A DNA stretch of 22,559 bases from positions 1-22,559 of the forward strand of contig DDWE01000151.1 of NCBI GenBank assembly GCA_002345625.1, written 5' to 3'. Every line of letters starts with the position of its first letter. Position 1 is the stretch's first letter. A model generated the notes under the pieces. The model was not told the DNA's origin and ran no database searches. It saw only the letters and a program-made list of their open reading frames with translations. The position numbers and the translations under genes were made by a program. Source of the DNA: Desulfuromonadaceae bacterium UBA2294. GTDB lineage: Bacteria > Desulfobacterota > Desulfuromonadia > Desulfuromonadales > UBA2294. This document shows positions 22,541-22,559 of the stretch, in pieces.

Positions 22541-22559
22541 GAGGCTGTAGAAAAACCCT
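22541..22559. repeat. 19-bp motif, right copy of inverted pair
   Basis: gaggctgtagaaaaaccct at the right edge is the inverse of 21211-21229 (16 of 19). It follows AACTAAC (22534-22540) directly and may be the first arm of another recombination site cut off by the window edge. Confidence 0.5.

Overview
The window is a GC-rich, densely coded bacterial chromosome segment. It most resembles the Desulfuromonadota (Desulfuromonas/Pelobacter/Geobacter type). This placement is an inference from the gene order TPR protein - ExeA-like ATPase - mutL - miaA - hfq, the radical-SAM DUF512 protein, the CXXCH-bearing DsbC-like protein, and GTG/TTG starts backed by good ribosome binding sites. No rRNA or tRNA gene is visible and no taxonomic search was possible.

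Layout. At 1-1977 lie a left-truncated acidic TPR protein, opening with 18-bp tandem repeats, and an ExeA/GspA-like AAA ATPase. At 2076-5053 a tight block mutL-miaA-hfq has overlapping ends and closes with a rho-independent terminator. At 5168-8340 run a DUF512 radical-SAM protein, a TPR protein and an lrgA/lrgB pair (murein hydrolase export type). mntP (Mn2+ exporter) follows on the minus strand, divergent from a secreted DsbC-like thiol-disulfide protein that also carries a heme-type CXXCH. fabI (enoyl-ACP reductase) ends in a strong terminator. An 110-bp REP-like hairpin then precedes a TTG-started hflX, followed by an MltD-like lipoprotein transglycosylase with three LysM repeats, a cysteine-motif protein perhaps related to U32 peptidases, and pckA (ATP-type PEP carboxykinase) with a structured leader and strong terminator.

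At 17053-17288 is a non-coding, MITE-like element with imperfect terminal inverted repeats. Next come a membrane-anchored TPR protein, an Smr-domain protein, a PstS-like periplasmic binding protein and a dCache-HAMP-PAS membrane sensor that stops without any output domain.

From about 21170 to the right edge the DNA changes character. It is AT-rich with different codon use, and holds a GFA-family gene (minus strand) and a RelB/RelE-type toxin-antitoxin pair (plus strand). These are separated by two ~112-bp direct repeats that look like integron attC recombination sites. A 19-bp motif occurs in inverted orientation at both ends of the block. The best reading is a fragment of a mobile gene-cassette array inserted next to the sensor gene. 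No integrase is in the window. This cassette-like block is the most interesting part, followed by the MITE-like element, the sensor without output domain, and the heme-motif DsbC.
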